Source: Nocardioidaceae bacterium
GTDB lineage: Bacteria; Actinomycetota; Actinomycetes; Propionibacteriales; Nocardioidaceae
Assembly (NCBI GenBank): GCA_025934895.1
Contig: JAICWH010000020.1
Span: forward strand, 1 to 36,272
DNA: 36,272 bases
Reading direction: 5' to 3'
A program made the translations under genes and the position numbers. The notes under the pieces were generated by a model. That model was not told where the DNA came from, searched no databases, and saw only the letters and a program-made list of their open reading frames with translations. Each line of letters begins with the position of its first letter. The stretch's first letter is position 1. This document shows positions 8,364 through 17,476 of the stretch, in pieces.

Positions 8364-8372
8364 GGTCCGTGC

Positions 8373-8378
8373 ACACTA
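8373..8378 (-). promoter_or_regulatory. Candidate -10 box TAGTGT for the leader transcript
   Basis: TAGTGT fits the actinobacterial TANNNT pattern and lies nine bases upstream of the leader ATG. No convincing -35 is seen at 17-18 bp. It is in the shared region upstream of the plus-strand gene at 8482. Confidence 0.4.
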
Positions 8379-8481
8379 GCAACCGCTCCCCGTCCCCGGA
8401 CCCCGGCACGCGGGACTTCCCGTCATGTGAGACGGTCTCTCGTGCCCCGGAGGCGGCCCGATCCTCTGTAACACTCGGGGG

Positions 8482-9057
8482 ATGAGCGCCCCGCCCGACC
8501 TGCCCGACGTCGTACGACGAGCGTTCGACGTGTCGCGCCGAGCAGGCTACGTGTCGTTCTGCCGCAACGAGACCGGCCGACTGCTCGCGGCCCTGGCGGC
8601 CACCCGGAGCGGGACGCTCGCCGAGTTCGGCACCGGCTGCGGGGTGGGCACGGCCTGGCTGCGCAGCGGCATCCGCGAGGACGCGCGGATCCTGACCGCC
8701 GAGCTGGAGCCGAGGCTGGCGGACGCCGCAGCCACCATCTTCGCCGACGACGACCGGGTCGAGGTGCTGGCCGTGGACTGGTCGACGCTGCGGGACAAGG
8801 GGCCGTTCTCGCTGCTCTTCCTGGACGCCCGGGAGCCGGTCGACAGCCGCGACGGCGGGGCGGACACGATCATCGACCTCGTCGAGCCCGGCGGTGTGGT
8901 GGTGCTCGACGACTTCACGCCGTGCAGTTCCTGGCCGCCGGTGTTCGACGGCCGCGTCGACGTACTGCGGGAGCAGTGGCTCACCGACGAGAGGTTCACC
9001 ACCGCCGAGGTGATGGTGGCGCCGGACGCCTCGGTGCTGATCGCGACCAAGCGCTGA
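8482..9057 (+). CDS. Predicted class I SAM-dependent O-methyltransferase-like protein
   Basis: A 191-residue protein with a Rossmann methyltransferase layout. The motif I-like loop EFGTGCGVGTAW (about 49-60) would bind S-adenosylmethionine, an acidic ELEP strand end (about 75) would hold the ribose, and LLFLDAREP and VVVLDDFTP form the later strands. It looks like the small O-methyltransferase/Methyltransf_24 type. The substrate is unknown. GGGGG just before ATG at 8482 serves as ribosome site. It ends four bases from the convergent permease stop, so the two mRNAs probably overlap at their 3' ends. Confidence 0.75.
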   Translation: MSAPPDLPDVVRRAFDVSRRAGYVSFCRNETGRLLAALAATRSGTLAEFGTGCGVGTAWLRSGIREDARILTAELEPRLADAAATIFADDDRVEVLAVDWSTLRDKGPFSLLFLDAREPVDSRDGGADTIIDLVEPGGVVVLDDFTPCSSWPPVFDGRVDVLREQWLTDERFTTAEVMVAPDASVLIATKR

Positions 9058-9061
9058 CTGC

Positions 9062-10726
9062 TTACCCGAGCGGCATCTGGAGCCCCTCCTCCTCGGGCAG
9101 CACGACCTCGTTGACCATCTCCTCGATCTCGTCCCCGGACAGGGCCACCGCCATCGCCCAGAAGTAGATGACCAGGCTGAACACCGCGACGACCAGGATC
9201 CCCGAGATGTCGCCCAGGGCCGGAGACGACAGCGGGCCGAAGTTGCTGATGTAGACGATGATCCCCATCCCGACCAGGTACACCGGGAGCCAGGACGCGG
9301 CCCGCCAGTTGAGGTGGGTCGGCTTGTCGTTGAGGTGGAAGCCGCGGCTGACGGCCAGGATGAGGTAACCGATCAGGATCGCCACTCCCAGCTTCCAGTC
9401 GGTCTCCCACCCGGACCAGAGGATGATGAGTCCGGAGACGATGAAGGCGAGCGGGGAGAGCACGGAGGCCATCGGCAGCCGGTAGGGGCGCTCGGCGTCC
9501 GGCAGCCGCTTCCGGAACACCCCGAGCGAGAGGGGAGCGCCGGCGTACATGAGCACGCTGGCGCTCGTGATCAGTCCGACCAGCGACTGCCAGCTGGGGA
9601 ACGGCAGGAAGCAGATGCAGCCCGTGACGAACGCCGCGATGAGCCCGACCCAGGGGACGCCGTTCTTGTTGGTCCACTCGAAAGCGGTCGGTACGTAGCC
9701 GTTGCGGCTCAGGCCATAGGACACTCGGGAGGAGCCGGTGGTGTAGATCAGACCCGTCCCGGCCGGTGAGATGATCGCGTCGGCGTAGATGACGCTAGCC
9801 AGCCAGCCGATGCTGGCCAGCGTCGCGATCTCCGCGAACGGCCCGGTGAAGGTGGCGAAGGTGTGGGCCGCGGTGCTGTCCCAGGTGCTGCCGATGGCGC
9901 CACCAGGCAGCGCCAGCAGGAACACCACCTGCAGCGCGATGTAGATGATCATGCCCAGCACGATGGAGCCGATGATGGCGATCGGGAGGTCGCGGCGGGG
10001 GTTCTTGGCCTCACCGGCGAGCTGGTCGGCCTGCTCGAAGCCGAGGTAGCTGAAGATGATCCCGCTCGTGGAGACGGCGGCCAGGATCCCGTGGAAGCCG
10101 CCCGGGTTGAACCCGTTGGCCGCGTGGAAGTTGCTGGTGTGCGTGGTGGCGATGGCCAGCACCAGGATGGTCAGCAAGGGGATCGCGATCTTCCACCACG
10201 TGGCCGCGCTGTTGGTGGCCGCGAGCCGTTTGATGCCGAGGAAGTTGATGGCGGTCAGCAGCGCCATCAAGACGACCGCGACGATCAGGCCGCTGGTGGT
10301 GAGCACGCTGGTCTTGGGGTTGAGCCAGCCGTTCGCGAACGAGTAGTGCTGGCCGTAGGTGATCATCGCGGACACCTCGATGGGTGCCACGGTGGCCGCC
10401 TGGAGCCAGGAGAACCAGCCGAACGACGCGCCCGCGACGCCGCCGAAGGCGTAGTGCGGGAACCGGGCCGTGCCGCCGGAGACGGGGTACATGCCACCGA
10501 GCTCGGCATGCACGAGTGCGAGGACCATGATCATCACGCCGCCGATCAGCCACGAGACGATGGCTGCGGGTCCGGCCGCGATCAGCCCCTTCTGGGCGCC
10601 GAACAGCCAGCCGGAGCCGATGATGGATCCCATCGACGCCCAGGTGAGCCCGACCAGCCCGATCTCACGTTTCAGCGACGTGGTGTGCCGGGCCGGGGGC
10701 CGGGACTCTGATGCGTGCACCGACAT
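9062..10726 (-). CDS. APC superfamily amino acid permease
   Basis: A 554-residue integral membrane protein with about 12 or more hydrophobic segments. The first helix carries the APC hallmark GSIIGSGWLFG followed by the AAGPAAIVSWLIGG segment. ELGGMYPVSGG, typical of TM2-TM3 of amino acid and polyamine transporters, comes next. The substrate cannot be assigned; APC proteins move amino acids or polyamines by symport or exchange. The Met at 10726 is chosen because GGAGG lies eight bases upstream; an in-frame start at 10813 would add an unlikely N-terminus. The long acidic C-terminus is rich in Glu (EIEEMVNEVVLPEEEG). A GntR-type half-palindrome lies in its promoter region. Confidence 0.9.
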   Translation of the reverse strand: MSVHASESRPPARHTTSLKREIGLVGLTWASMGSIIGSGWLFGAQKGLIAAGPAAIVSWLIGGVMIMVLALVHAELGGMYPVSGGTARFPHYAFGGVAGASFGWFSWLQAATVAPIEVSAMITYGQHYSFANGWLNPKTSVLTTSGLIVAVVLMALLTAINFLGIKRLAATNSAATWWKIAIPLLTILVLAIATTHTSNFHAANGFNPGGFHGILAAVSTSGIIFSYLGFEQADQLAGEAKNPRRDLPIAIIGSIVLGMIIYIALQVVFLLALPGGAIGSTWDSTAAHTFATFTGPFAEIATLASIGWLASVIYADAIISPAGTGLIYTTGSSRVSYGLSRNGYVPTAFEWTNKNGVPWVGLIAAFVTGCICFLPFPSWQSLVGLITSASVLMYAGAPLSLGVFRKRLPDAERPYRLPMASVLSPLAFIVSGLIILWSGWETDWKLGVAILIGYLILAVSRGFHLNDKPTHLNWRAASWLPVYLVGMGIIVYISNFGPLSSPALGDISGILVVAVFSLVIYFWAMAVALSGDEIEEMVNEVVLPEEEGLQMPLG

Positions 10727-10764
10727 GCCGAGGACCTCCAGAACAGCCGAAAATCTGGCCCCAG

Positions 10765-10775
10765 TGGTCAGACAA
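10765..10775. promoter_or_regulatory. Candidate GntR/FadR-type operator upstream of the permease
   Basis: TGGTCAGACAA is a 4-of-5-pair palindrome resembling the T.GT...AC.A pattern of FCD-type GntR regulators. It lies 39 bp upstream of the permease ATG, next to a direct repeat ACAAT..CACAAT. No GntR gene is in the window, so this rests on pattern alone. Confidence 0.25.
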
Positions 10776-10837
10776 TGCACACAATAGGGCGTTCCGAGCG
10801 GCAGGGCGAGCACCCCGGGCCTCGGGGAGTCGAGGTG

Positions 10838-12427
10838 CTACTCCGTCAGGTCGACGGCCCGCACGGACACCGCGTCGATGGCACCCGCGATCTCCTCGAG
10901 CACGTCGGCAGGGACCACCGAGTCCACCGAGAGGGCCACCAGCGCGTGACCGCCCTTGGTGTCCCGGGCCACCTGCATGCCGGCGATGTTGACGTTCGCC
11001 CCACCCAGGATGCCGCCGACCGTGCCGACCATGCCGGGCCGGTCGAGATAGCGGAGGAACGCCAGGTGCTCGGTCGGCTCGATGTCGACGTCGTAGCCGT
11101 CGATCTCGACGAGCCGCTCGCGATGCCGCTGGCCGATGAGGGTCCCGGAGATCGAGACCTGCGACCCGTCCGCCAGGGTGCCGCGCAGGGTGATCAGGTT
11201 GCGGTGGTCCGGGCTGTCCGCGTCGGTGACCAGGCGTACGGCGAGCCCACGCTCCGCGGCGAGGAGCGGTGCGTTGACGTAGGACACCTGGTCCTCGACC
11301 ACGTCGGCGAACACGCCCTTGAGCGCCGCGAGCTCGAGCACCTTGACGTCGTACTGGGTGATCTCGCCTCGGACCTCCACGTCGAGCTGCTGGGCGACCT
11401 CACCGGCCAGGGCGGTGAAGATGCGTCCGAGCTTCTCGGTCAGCGGGATGCCGGGGCGCACGTCCTCGGCGATGACCCCGCCCTGGACGTTCACGGCGTC
11501 CGGGACCAGCTCGCCGGACAGCGCGAGCCGCACGGACCGGGCCACCGCGACCCCGGCCTTCTCCTGGGCCTCGTCGGTGGAGGCGCCCAGGTGCGGGGTG
11601 GCCACCACGTTCTCGAACTCGAAGAGCGGGCTGTCAGTGCAGGGCTCGGTCGCGAACACGTCGAGCCCGGCCGCGGCGACGCGGCCCTCCTTGAGCGCGA
11701 TGTAGAGAGCGTGCTCGTCGACGATCCCGCCGCGCGCTGCGTTGACCAGCACCAGGCTCGGCTTGACGGTGGCGAGCTCCGCCTCGCCGATCAGGCCCAG
11801 CGTCTCCGAGGTCTTGGGCAGGTGCACCGAGGCGAAGTCGGACTGCTCGAGCAGCTCCTCGAGGCTGACCAGCCGCACCCCCATCTGCGCCGCCCGACCG
11901 GCCTGCACGTAGGGGTCGTAGGCGATCACCTTCATTCCGAAGGCGCTCAGCCGCTGCGCCACCAGCACCCCGATCCGGCCGAGCCCGACGATGCCGACCG
12001 TCTTCTCATAGAGCTCGACGCCGGTGTAGCGGCTGCGTTTCCATTCGCCGTTCTTCAGGGACGCGCTCGCCGGTGCCACGTGGCGGGCGGCCGCGAGCAT
12101 CAGCGCGACGGCCAGCTCGGCAGCGGAGACGATGTTGGAGGTGGGTGCGTTCACCACCATCACGCCGCTCTGGGTGGCGGCCTTCACGTCGACGTTGTCG
12201 AGGCCGACACCGGCGCGGGCGACGACCTTGAGGCGACGGGCCGCGGCAAGCGCCTCGGCGTCCACCTTCGTCGCACTGCGCACCAGCAGGGCGTCCGCGT
12301 CGGCGATCGCGGCCAACAGCTGCTTTCGGTCGGAGCCGTCGCAGCGGTGGATGTCGAAGTCGGGTCCGAGTGCCTCGACCGTGGCGGGGCTCAGTTCTTC
12401 GGCGATGAGTACGACGGGCTTGCTCAA
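10838..12427 (-). CDS. serA: D-3-phosphoglycerate dehydrogenase
   Basis: A 529-residue long-form PHGDH that starts serine synthesis by oxidising 3-phosphoglycerate with NAD. Domain order is substrate- and nucleotide-binding halves (NAD loop VGLGRIGVLVAQ at about 147-158, followed by the Arg, Glu and His catalytic blocks in ARGGIVDEHAL and TPHLGAST), then an allosteric substrate-binding (intervening) domain, then a C-terminal ACT domain (about 455-529) that probably binds serine. This matches the actinobacterial type with the extra domain. The start is TTG at 12427 behind GAGGA, a rare start codon that fits the N-terminal MSKPVVLIAEE. It is not tightly linked to ilvC: an ABC pair and two small genes lie between. 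Confidence 0.95.
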   Translation of the reverse strand: MSKPVVLIAEELSPATVEALGPDFDIHRCDGSDRKQLLAAIADADALLVRSATKVDAEALAAARRLKVVARAGVGLDNVDVKAATQSGVMVVNAPTSNIVSAAELAVALMLAAARHVAPASASLKNGEWKRSRYTGVELYEKTVGIVGLGRIGVLVAQRLSAFGMKVIAYDPYVQAGRAAQMGVRLVSLEELLEQSDFASVHLPKTSETLGLIGEAELATVKPSLVLVNAARGGIVDEHALYIALKEGRVAAAGLDVFATEPCTDSPLFEFENVVATPHLGASTDEAQEKAGVAVARSVRLALSGELVPDAVNVQGGVIAEDVRPGIPLTEKLGRIFTALAGEVAQQLDVEVRGEITQYDVKVLELAALKGVFADVVEDQVSYVNAPLLAAERGLAVRLVTDADSPDHRNLITLRGTLADGSQVSISGTLIGQRHRERLVEIDGYDVDIEPTEHLAFLRYLDRPGMVGTVGGILGGANVNIAGMQVARDTKGGHALVALSVDSVVPADVLEEIAGAIDAVSVRAVDLTE

Positions 12428-12530
12428 CAGTGGTCCTCAGAGGTTGTTGTCGTCGGCTGGTGGGAGGGGATCCAGACCCGCACCGTTATGGCTCGGGATG
12501 CCCGCGCACGACGCTGTGCCCGGGGACAGT

Positions 12531-13208
12531 CTACCGGAGGGGCGCCGGCCGGCCCGGCTGAGCCCCAGCCGTCCGAGACCCATCCGAGGCGAGGAGCCGC
12601 GCGCCGAGGACTCGGGCGAGCTCGAGCGGCAGCGGGCTCCTGGGGCCGTCCACCTCGAGCAGCGACAGGATGTCGCCGCGGCGCAGCACGAGGAGCTCAC
12701 GCCGGTCGGACGGAGGCCCGGGGTGCCCGGTGCGCACCCGCATCGCGAGGGTCGCCGGCTGCTGCACCGGGCGCCGCGGCACCGGGTGGGCGCACGACGG
12801 TGGCACCGACCGAAGGCCGGCCAGGGCCCGCTCGACACCCCCGGGCCGGTAGGCGACCACCACGGCACGGACCCTACGTCCCGCGGCCGCGTACACCCGG
12901 CCGTCGGCGACCAGCTGGCGCTCCGGGCTCGGCACGACGGACCCGCACAGCTCCAGGAAGCTCTCCGCGTCACGCTCCCCCCGGTTGTGCACGGCGACCG
13001 GCGCGAACCCCCGGGGTAGGTCCTGGCGCTGGAGCTCGGCGCCGGCCACCAGGCGCACCGCGTCCTCGTACATCGACTGCTGGTGCGTCGATGAGACGCG
13101 CGCCCGCGCAGGCGCGGGGAGATCCGGACGGCCGCGCCAGCCAGCGCTCGCGACCGCCACCGCGAGCAGCGCCGCCACCGCGCCCCAGGACACCATCGCC
13201 CGACCCAC
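12531..13208 (-). CDS. Hypothetical secreted or membrane-anchored protein, 225 aa
   Basis: Not recognised. The N-terminus (GRAMVSWGAVAALLAVAVASAG) is one hydrophobic segment of about 16 residues after a short positive start, typical of a signal peptide or signal anchor. There is no lipobox cysteine. The rest is Arg- and Pro-rich and hydrophilic, with two cysteines (in LELCGSV and PSCAHP). The start is GTG at 13208; ATG at 13196 is also possible. It begins ten bases after the MSMEG_6728-like gene, so they are likely co-transcribed. Probably acts outside the membrane; function unknown. Confidence 0.65.
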   Translation of the reverse strand: MGRAMVSWGAVAALLAVAVASAGWRGRPDLPAPARARVSSTHQQSMYEDAVRLVAGAELQRQDLPRGFAPVAVHNRGERDAESFLELCGSVVPSPERQLVADGRVYAAAGRRVRAVVVAYRPGGVERALAGLRSVPPSCAHPVPRRPVQQPATLAMRVRTGHPGPPSDRRELLVLRRGDILSLLEVDGPRSPLPLELARVLGARLLASDGSRTAGAQPGRPAPLR

Positions 13209-13218
13209 CAGCCCAGTG

Positions 13219-13680
13219 TCACACCTGCCGCCGCACCGGCCACACGTAGTCGAGGTCGTCGCTGACGTCGGGGAACAGTGGCCGGTAGTGGACCGGGTCC
13301 TTGCGCACGAGCGCCGACCGGTGGCTGAGGTGGAAGGCCGGGTCCCCCAGCCACGGCGGCAGTGCGCCGGCCCCCGCGAGAGCGGACTGGCTGCGTACGT
13401 CGGTCACGTCGGCGGCGCGCAGGTCGGTCGCGATCGTCGCCGCGCAGGTGTCCCCGAACCCGCGCTCGAGCCAGACGTCGCACACGGTGAACGCGTACCT
13501 GCCCAGGGCCTCCTCGAAGCCCTTCCACATCAGCACTGCGGGGTGGTGCCGCCAGCCGTAGTCGGGCCGGGTCAGCCCGCGCAGCACCTGGATGCACTCG
13601 ACCCGCTGCTTGCCGAGCCGCTTGACGTCCAGGGCGCGGGCGGACGCCTCGAAGTCCGCGAAGGGCAGGAACGTCTGCAT
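13219..13680 (-). CDS. MSMEG_6728-like / pyrimidine-dimer glycosylase-related small protein
   Basis: A 153-residue cytoplasmic protein. The conserved opening MQTFLPFADFEASARALDVKRLGKQRVE is followed by a GWRHHPAVLMWKG block. I recall this pattern from the actinobacterial MSMEG_6728 family, related in fold to pyrimidine-dimer excision proteins (Pyr_excise). A role in DNA handling is therefore possible but unproven. The start is placed at the Met of MQTFLP at 13680, because the 25 residues before it in the longer frame do not match the family opening. The ribosome site is weak. It is followed after ten bases by the 225-aa secreted protein. Confidence 0.7.
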   Translation of the reverse strand: MQTFLPFADFEASARALDVKRLGKQRVECIQVLRGLTRPDYGWRHHPAVLMWKGFEEALGRYAFTVCDVWLERGFGDTCAATIATDLRAADVTDVRSQSALAGAGALPPWLGDPAFHLSHRSALVRKDPVHYRPLFPDVSDDLDYVWPVRRQV

Positions 13681-13840
13681 CTGCACGCCGTACCCAACGC
13701 GGCCGTCGGGACGCAGGTGGACCGGGCAACCACGGCGTCGCACCAGGGTGGGCACCAGGGTCCGGCCAGAGGCGGCTCAGGGTCCCGGGGGGACTCGTCC
13801 CTGATGTGACCGAAGGGGCGTCGGTCCCACGCTGGGGGAC

Positions 13841-14758
13841 ATGATCACAGTAGAGACACTCACCAAGAGCTACGGCGGCTTCGTCGCCGTCGACGACATC
13901 ACCTTCACGGCCCGCCCGGGCCGGGTGACCGGCTTCCTCGGGCCGAACGGCGCCGGCAAGTCGACCACCCTGCGGATCCTGGTCGGGCTGACCCCGGCCA
14001 CGTCCGGGAGCGCCACGATCTCGGGTCGGGACTTCGTGACCATCCCGAACCCGGGCCGCCAGGTAGGCGTGCTGCTCGACGCCTCGGCGCAGCACGCCGG
14101 GCGCACCGGGCGGGAGATCCTGACGATCGCCCAGCGGTTCATGGGCCTGCCGAAGGGCCGCGTCGAGGAGATGCTGGACCTGGTCAGCCTGACCCCCGAA
14201 GAGGCGGGTCGCCGGGTCCGCAACTACTCGCTCGGGATGCGCCAGCGGCTCGGCATCGCGACGGCGCTGATCGGCGAGCCCGAGGTGCTGGTCCTCGACG
14301 AGCCCGCCAACGGCCTCGACCCGGCCGGCATCCGCTGGATGCGGGGGCTGCTGCGCGACTACGCCGACCAGGGGGGCACCGTGCTGCTGTCCTCCCACCT
14401 GCTGCACGAGATCGAGGTCATCGCCGACGACCTCGTCGTCATCGGCAACGGACGCATCGTGGCGCAGGGGTCCAAGCGCGAGCTGCTGCAGACCGCGGGG
14501 TCCTTGGTCCGCACCGGCGACCAGGCGACCCTCACCCGGGCGCTCACCGAGTCTGGCGTCACGTCGGCGCCCGCGGGCACGGGGGCCCTCCTGGCCCAGG
14601 CCGAGGCCGAGCACGTCGGGAAGATCGCCTTCGCCGCCGGCGTGCCCGTCATCGAGCTGCGACCCGCCGACGGCGCCGGCCTCGAGGAGATCTTCCTGCA
14701 CCTCACCTCCGACACCCAGCGCGACTCGTCCACCACACCCGAAGGAGCAGCCGCATGA
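13841..14758 (+). CDS. ABC transporter ATP-binding protein
   Basis: A 305-residue nucleotide-binding subunit of a two-component ABC-2 exporter. Motifs in order: Walker A GPNGAGKST (about residues 35-43), the Q-loop region, the signature YSLGMRQRL (about 129), Walker B VLVLDEPANGLDP (about 150-162) and the H-loop SSHLLHE (about 187). The extra C-terminal part after residue 230 is as in bacitracin- or drug-exporter-type ATPases. GGGGGAC precedes the ATG. It overlaps the next gene by four bases (ATGA), so the pair is translationally coupled. The cargo is unknown; drug, antibiotic-peptide or lipid export are typical for this family. Confidence 0.93.
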   Translation: MITVETLTKSYGGFVAVDDITFTARPGRVTGFLGPNGAGKSTTLRILVGLTPATSGSATISGRDFVTIPNPGRQVGVLLDASAQHAGRTGREILTIAQRFMGLPKGRVEEMLDLVSLTPEEAGRRVRNYSLGMRQRLGIATALIGEPEVLVLDEPANGLDPAGIRWMRGLLRDYADQGGTVLLSSHLLHEIEVIADDLVVIGNGRIVAQGSKRELLQTAGSLVRTGDQATLTRALTESGVTSAPAGTGALLAQAEAEHVGKIAFAAGVPVIELRPADGAGLEEIFLHLTSDTQRDSSTTPEGAAA

Positions 14759-15564
14759 CCACGCTCGTCAGCCCGTCCGCGTCCACCGTCATCGAGCCCG
14801 CCGGCCACCGCGCCGACGGCATCCCGCTGCACCGCATCACGTCCACCGAGCTCCGCAAGATGTTCGACACCCGGTCCGGCTTCTGGCTGATGGCGAGCAT
14901 CGCCATCACCGCGCTGCTCGCGACGGCGGCAGTCGTGCTGTTCGGCTCCGACAAGGACCTGACCTACAACTCGTTCGCAGCGGCCATCGGCTTCCCGATG
15001 ACGGTGGTCCTGCCGATCGTGGCCATCCTGTCCGTGACCGGCGAGTGGAGCCAGCGCAGCGGCCTGACCACCTTCACCTTGGTCCCGCACCGCGGGCGGG
15101 TGATCCTGGCCAAGGCCATCGTCTGCGTCGGCGTCGCCGTGGTGTCGATCCCGGTCGCGTTCGCAGTCGGGGCGCTCGGCAACGTGGTGGGCACCGCGAT
15201 CGCCGGGGTCGACCCCGTCTGGAACCTCACGGTCGCCGACTTCGGCAACATCGTGCTCGCCAACGTGCTCGGGCTGATGGTCGGCTTCATGCTCGGGGTG
15301 CTGATCCGCAGCTCCGCGGGCGCGATCGTCGCCTACTTCGTCTACTCGTTCCTGCTCCCGACGCTGGCCATGCTCCTCGCCTCCTCACAGGCCTGGTTCA
15401 AGGACCTGCAGCCCTGGGTGGACTTCAACTTCGCGCAGTCCGCCCTGTACAACGGGTCGCTGACCGCGCAGCAGTGGGCTCACCTCGGGGTGACCAGCGT
15501 GATCTGGCTCGTCGTACCGACGGTCGTCGGCGTCGCGATGGTGCTGCGGTCGGAGCTCACGTAG
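14755..15564 (+). CDS. ABC-2 type transporter permease
   Basis: A 269-residue membrane subunit with six hydrophobic segments (about 37-60, 73-95, 115-145, 155-180, 185-205, 245-265). This is the usual ABC-2 permease plan, without an ATPase domain. The N-terminal cytosolic part includes HRITSTELRKMFDTRSGFWLM, typical of the coupling helix region of these permeases. It partners with the ATPase overlapping it by four bases. The substrate cannot be told. It ends 50 bp before a palindromic repeat element. Confidence 0.9.
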   Translation: MTTLVSPSASTVIEPAGHRADGIPLHRITSTELRKMFDTRSGFWLMASIAITALLATAAVVLFGSDKDLTYNSFAAAIGFPMTVVLPIVAILSVTGEWSQRSGLTTFTLVPHRGRVILAKAIVCVGVAVVSIPVAFAVGALGNVVGTAIAGVDPVWNLTVADFGNIVLANVLGLMVGFMLGVLIRSSAGAIVAYFVYSFLLPTLAMLLASSQAWFKDLQPWVDFNFAQSALYNGSLTAQQWAHLGVTSVIWLVVPTVVGVAMVLRSELT

Positions 15565-15614
15565 CCCAGGGGGCTGATGCTCTCCGCGGCGCCTGGCACT
15601 CCCCATGGCGAACT

Positions 15615-15675
15615 GGCGCTCCCCACGGGTCATGACCCGTGGGGAGCGCCAAACGTCCTGCATCACCTGGTAAAC
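15615..15675. repeat. Dispersed palindromic element, copy 1 (left part degenerate)
   Basis: The core 15615-15650 is a perfect 36-bp palindrome (GGCGCTCCCCACGGG followed by its complement). It continues to the right with CGTCCTGCATCACCTGGTAAAC, ending at 15675. The left terminal part expected from copy 2 is missing or replaced by a short CACTCCCCATGG segment. It lies between the convergent permease and ilvC genes. No U tract follows, but the stem is strong enough to act as a two-way terminator or 3'-end block. Confidence 0.85.
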
Positions 15676-15697
15676 AGGCAGCGGTCAGGGGCCCGGA

Positions 15698-16819
<1,122 letters not shown>

Positions 16820-16860
16820 GCGCTGGGGGACGGTGATGGGACGGTGAGGGGGTACGGCGG

Positions 16861-17409
16861 TCAGCCGGTCGCCGACGGAACGGGCACGGGCACGGGTCGA
16901 CCCAGGCGTTCGGGGCGCTCGGAGACCGACCGGCTCCCGCGGCCGATCGCCACCACGCCGGACTGGACCAGCTCGCGGACGCCGTACGGCTCGAGCACCC
17001 GCAGGAAGTCCTCGAGCTTGCCCTGGTTGCCGACGATCTGGATGGTGACGGCGTCGGTCGCCACGTCGACGACCTTGGCCCGGAACAGCTGCACGAGCTC
17101 GAGGACCTGGCCGCGGGAGGCCGCGTCGGCGCGCACCTTCACCAGCAGCAGCTCGCGGGTGATGGACATCTCGCGGTCCAGCTCGACCACCTTGATCACC
17201 TCGACGAGCTTGTTGAGCTGCTTGGTGACCTGCTCGAGCGGGGACTGCTCGACGTTGACCACGATGGTCATCCGGGAGACCTCGGGGTGCTCGGTCGGGC
17301 CGACCGCGAGGGAGTCGATGTTGAACCCTCGGCGGCTGAACAGCCCGGCGATCCGGGCCAGCACGCCGGGCTTGTTCTCCACCAGCACCGACAGCGTGTG
17401 CAGACTCAT
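16861..17409 (-). CDS. ilvN: Acetolactate synthase small (regulatory) subunit
   Basis: A 182-residue regulatory subunit that binds the catalytic IlvB subunit, raises its activity and makes it sensitive to Val feedback. An N-terminal ACT domain opens with LSVLVENKPGVLARIAGLFSRRGFNIDSLAVG (Gly and Asn of the Val pocket are present), and a C-terminal IlvN domain follows. The start at 17409 is chosen because MSLHTLSV is the family opening and GGAGGG lies nine bases upstream; the longer frame to 17595 adds 62 residues that only shadow the ilvB end. It lies 67 bp after ilvB and is co-transcribed with it. Confidence 0.95.
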   Translation of the reverse strand: MSLHTLSVLVENKPGVLARIAGLFSRRGFNIDSLAVGPTEHPEVSRMTIVVNVEQSPLEQVTKQLNKLVEVIKVVELDREMSITRELLLVKVRADAASRGQVLELVQLFRAKVVDVATDAVTIQIVGNQGKLEDFLRVLEPYGVRELVQSGVVAIGRGSRSVSERPERLGRPVPVPVPSATG

Positions 17410-17476
17410 CGACGTGCACCCTCCGCTGCGGGCGCCGAGGAGGCGCTCAGGGTGCCGTGGTCCCGGGTCCGCTCGC

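Noticed and set aside
8220-8370. Known ncRNA such as RNase P, SRP RNA, or ydaO or SAM riboswitch
   Set aside because: Conserved core motifs of these RNAs were not found; left as an unassigned leader region.
12424-12480. Mini-ORF MRVWIPSHQPTTTTSEDHC before serA with four Thr codons in a row, stop overlapping the serA TTG
   Set aside because: No terminator or competing hairpin, and Thr codons have no clear link to serine synthesis; probably chance, though translational coupling is possible.
10715-13249. 844-residue open frame on the plus strand
   Set aside because: Antisense to serA and the 225-aa gene; no family motif.
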